A stretch of 64,000 nt of DNA from Butyrivibrio fibrisolvens. Its GTDB lineage: Bacteria > Bacillota > Clostridia > Lachnospirales > Lachnospiraceae. The notes under the pieces are model-generated. The model ran no database searches. It saw only the letters and a list, made by a program, of their open reading frames with translations, and was not told the origin of the DNA. The stretch spans positions 3,844,001-3,908,000 of the forward strand of contig NZ_CP065800.1 in the NCBI RefSeq assembly GCF_023206215.1, written 5' to 3'. Position numbers and translations under genes: made by a program. Each line of letters opens with the position of its first letter. Position 1 is the first letter of the stretch. Below, in pieces: positions 62,069 through 64,000 of the stretch.

Positions 62069-62105
62069 TAAAAAAGAAAACATGTGCCCTTCAAGAGAAC
62101 ACATG
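62069..62105 (-). terminator. Probable terminator after glnN
   Basis: On the minus strand CATGTG and CACATG pair around a 13-nt loop and are followed by TTTTCTTTTTTAT. Confidence 0.55.
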
Positions 62106-62210
62106 CTTTAATCTTAGCACAGCAATATTAAAGATTCTATCTAAATTCATTTGTTCTTTACCAGTCAGATTGAAAATCTGATGCAAGGGGATTGGGGGAA
62201 GTTTCCTCAA

Positions 62211-62245
62211 CAAGTGAGGCATATGTAATACATATGCCTCACTTG
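62211..62245 (-). terminator. Perfect hairpin after glnN
   Basis: CAAGTGAGGCATATG and CATATGCCTCACTTG pair over 15 bp around TAATA, 28 bp past the glnN stop. No T-run follows on the minus strand. Confidence 0.6.
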
Positions 62246-62272
62246 GACAGTGCAGTAAATTACAATTTTTAT

Positions 62273-64000
62273 TTATTCTGAGAACAGCATCTCTGAGTAT
62301 ACAGGGAATGGCCAGAAGTCACGATCTGTAAGCTCTTCGAGCTGATCTGCGATCTCTCTTGCCTTGTTCATATCCTTAAGGATAGTATCTCTGCTATACT
62401 TCATGCACTTTGTTGCATCTGCAGGTTTCTTCTTAAGATCGTTGTCGATCTTCTCCTGAGCCAGCTGGAGCTTGTCAGAGAGAGTAGAGATCTTGGCTCC
62501 GACCTTAGCTTCATATCCTGCTGAGAATCCTGCATCCTTCTTGACTGCTATACGATCTGCAAGTGTTGTTGCATACTCGGATACTGCAGGAAGGATCTGG
62601 CGTCTTATCATATCGCTCATAGTGCGGGCTTCGATAGAGATCTGTGCATTGTAGATCTCTTCGTGGATAGCGCGTCTTGCATGCATCTCTTCTTCTGTAT
62701 AGATGTCATTGTTAACATACAAAGCGATATTCTCAGGATCATCATAGTGAGGGATTGCTTCTGCTGTAGATGGATAGTTCTTAAGTCCTCTCTTTTCAGC
62801 TTCTACAAGCCATGCATCGTCATATCCGTCTCCTTCGAAGATGATACGCTGATGATCTGTAAGTGTCTTCTTGATGAGCTTCTGAAGATCTGCCTGGAAG
62901 TTCTTGCTCTTCTCAAGCTTGTCTGCGAATTCTTTAAGCTCCTCTGCCATGATAGTATTAAGTGCAATATTAGGACCTGATACAGACTGAGCACTTCCCA
63001 GCATACGGAACTCGAACTTGTTACCTGTAAATGCCATAGGTGATGTACGGTTTCTGTCTGTTGTATCCTGACGTATCTGAGGAAGTGAATCGATACCGAT
63101 CTTAAGTGTCTTCCTGCTGCCGTCCTTATAAGGTGTGCCATTGATGATAGCCTTGATAACATGCTCAAGCTCACTTCCAAGGAAGATAGACAGTACAGCC
63201 GGAGGTGCCTCCTGAGCTCCAAGACGGTGATCATTGCCTGCGCTTGCAACAGTACATCTAAGAGTTGTCTGATACTCATCGATACCCTTTATGAATGCTG
63301 CAAGGAACAGAAGGAACTGAGCGTTCTGGCTTGGTGTTGATCCGGGCTTGAAGAGGTTCTTGCCTGTATCTGTACCAAGAGACCAGTTATCATGCTTACC
63401 AGATCCGTTAACACCTGCAAATGGCTTCTCATGGATAAGGCATACAAGGTTATGACGAAGAGCTACCTTCTTCATAAGCTCCATTGCAAGCTGGTTCTGG
63501 TCGCAGGATGCGTTACAGTCTGTGTATATAGGAGCCATCTCATGCTGGCCGGGAGCAACTTCATTGTGCTTGGTCTTGGACAGAACTCCAACCTTCCAAA
63601 GTTCATTGTCAAGGTCTCTCATGTACTCAGATACACGAGGCTTAAGCTGACCGAAATAGTGATCAGAAAGTTCCTGACCTCTTGGTGGCATATTTCCAAA
63701 AAGAGTACGGCCTGTAAGTCTAAGGTCTTCTCTCTTGTCATATACATCCTTGTCGATAAGGAAGTATTCCTGCTCAGCGCCGACCTGAGGGATAACTCTC
63801 TTTGTCTCAGTATCGCCGAAGAGACGCAGGATCCTTAATGCCTGCTGGTTTACTTTTTCTATAGAACGAAGAAGAGGTGTCTTCTTATCAAGAGCCTGTC
63901 CACCGTAGGAAAGGAATACTGTAGGTATATAGAGTGAATTGTCCTTGATGAAAGCAAAGGAATTGGGATCCCACGCTGTGTATCCTCTTGCTTCAAATGT
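62273..64000 (-). CDS. glnN: Glutamine synthetase type III, 5' end outside window
   Basis: A second ammonia-assimilating enzyme, of the large GSIII family (about 700 residues; 575 codons present plus stop). It enters the window at TFEARGYTAWDPNSFAFI, a GSIII hallmark, and continues with TVFLSYGGQALDKKTPLLRS, IPQVGAEQEYFLIDKD, GRTLFGNMPPRGQELSDHYFG, NEVAPGQHEMAP and GVNGSGKHDNWSLGTDTG. GSIII is a hexamer-stacked enzyme found in Bacteroides and rumen Lachnospiraceae. The first ATG inside this stretch (63691) is internal, not the true start. It is followed by the hairpins at 62211 and 62069. Confidence 0.96.
   Translation of the reverse strand, partial: TFEARGYTAWDPNSFAFIKDNSLYIPTVFLSYGGQALDKKTPLLRSIEKVNQQALRILRLFGDTETKRVIPQVGAEQEYFLIDKDVYDKREDLRLTGRTLFGNMPPRGQELSDHYFGQLKPRVSEYMRDLDNELWKVGVLSKTKHNEVAPGQHEMAPIYTDCNASCDQNQLAMELMKKVALRHNLVCLIHEKPFAGVNGSGKHDNWSLGTDTGKNLFKPGSTPSQNAQFLLFLAAFIKGIDEYQTTLRCTVASAGNDHRLGAQEAPPAVLSIFLGSELEHVIKAIINGTPYKDGSRKTLKIGIDSLPQIRQDTTDRNRTSPMAFTGNKFEFRMLGSAQSVSGPNIALNTIMAEELKEFADKLEKSKNFQADLQKLIKKTLTDHQRIIFEGDGYDDAWLVEAEKRGLKNYPSTAEAIPHYDDPENIALYVNNDIYTEEEMHARRAIHEEIYNAQISIEARTMSDMIRRQILPAVSEYATTLADRIAVKKDAGFSAGYEAKVGAKISTLSDKLQLAQEKIDNDLKKKPADATKCMKYSRDTILKDMNKAREIADQLEELTDRDFWPFPVYSEMLFSE

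Noticed and set aside
62273..63691. A 472-residue glutamine synthetase starting at 63691
   Set aside because: The same frame is open to the window edge and keeps GSIII motifs upstream, so this ATG is internal.

Overview
The window looks like chromosomal DNA from a low-GC rumen or gut Lachnospiraceae, probably Butyrivibrio or Pseudobutyrivibrio. This is an inference from AT-rich intergenic DNA, Gram-positive Shine-Dalgarno sites (AGGAGG), lipoprotein signal peptides, a glutamine synthetase I-ANTAR pair beside a type III glutamine synthetase, and small proteins typical of that family. Almost every gene lies on the minus strand, so the window probably sits in one replichore with the minus strand leading. 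No rRNA, CRISPR array, prophage or intact insertion sequence was seen. One tRNA (Trp, CCA) is present.

Layout. 1-5000: carA (cut by the edge) and the large PurL. 5000-7200: a TetR regulator with a DUF6508-like partner, then a VanZ-like gene preceded by a 52-bp palindrome. 7200-15060: a maltodextrin locus (HAD phosphatase, lipoprotein amylase, MalG, MalF, MalE, divergent LacI regulator); no ATPase subunit is encoded here. 15260-22600: tRNA-Trp, radA, a conserved small protein, clpC with a histone-like tail, a GntR regulator and an SH3 membrane protein. 22640-28750: purD, purN, purM, purE, two small membrane proteins, pyrE and pyrF. 29050-35000: glnA with a downstream ANTAR regulator, the methionine importer metNIQ and cysK. 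35200-47340: housekeeping and signalling genes (YgjP-like metallopeptidase, ROK regulator, MgtC, HD-GYP sensor, YolD/Y-family polymerase pair, rhodanese-TtcA fusion, TcdA, DUF436, SulP). 47500-53120: an envelope and c-di-GMP cluster (M14 peptidase, GHL10-amidase fusion, GGDEF-EAL sensor). 53250-62100: an accessory stretch with a heparinase-like enzyme, an HTH-AAA-nuclease gene behind an array of repeats, an AraC-GGDEF fusion, a HigB/HigA pair and several gene remnants. 62270-64000: glnN, cut by the edge.

How the genes work together. Nucleotide synthesis (carA, purLDNME, pyrEF), glutamine supply (glnA, glnN), and sulfur and methionine supply (cysK, metNIQ) dominate the core. Sugar uptake is a self-contained regulated operon. 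Three c-di-GMP proteins carry either extracellular sensing domains or a DNA-binding domain.

Most unusual signals. (1) Five copies of a 14-bp motif with helical spacing lie upstream of an HTH-AAA-PD-(D/E)XK protein. (2) A near-perfect 52-bp palindrome lies in the vanZ leader. (3) A strong promoter lies directly in front of an intrinsic terminator in the glnA leader, with an ANTAR RNA-binding regulator encoded just downstream. (4) Terminators also sit just upstream of purL, malF and clpC. (5) Tandem 57-bp hairpin units lie before pyrF, and a structured leader lies before metN. All readings were made by eye; no database or folding program was run.
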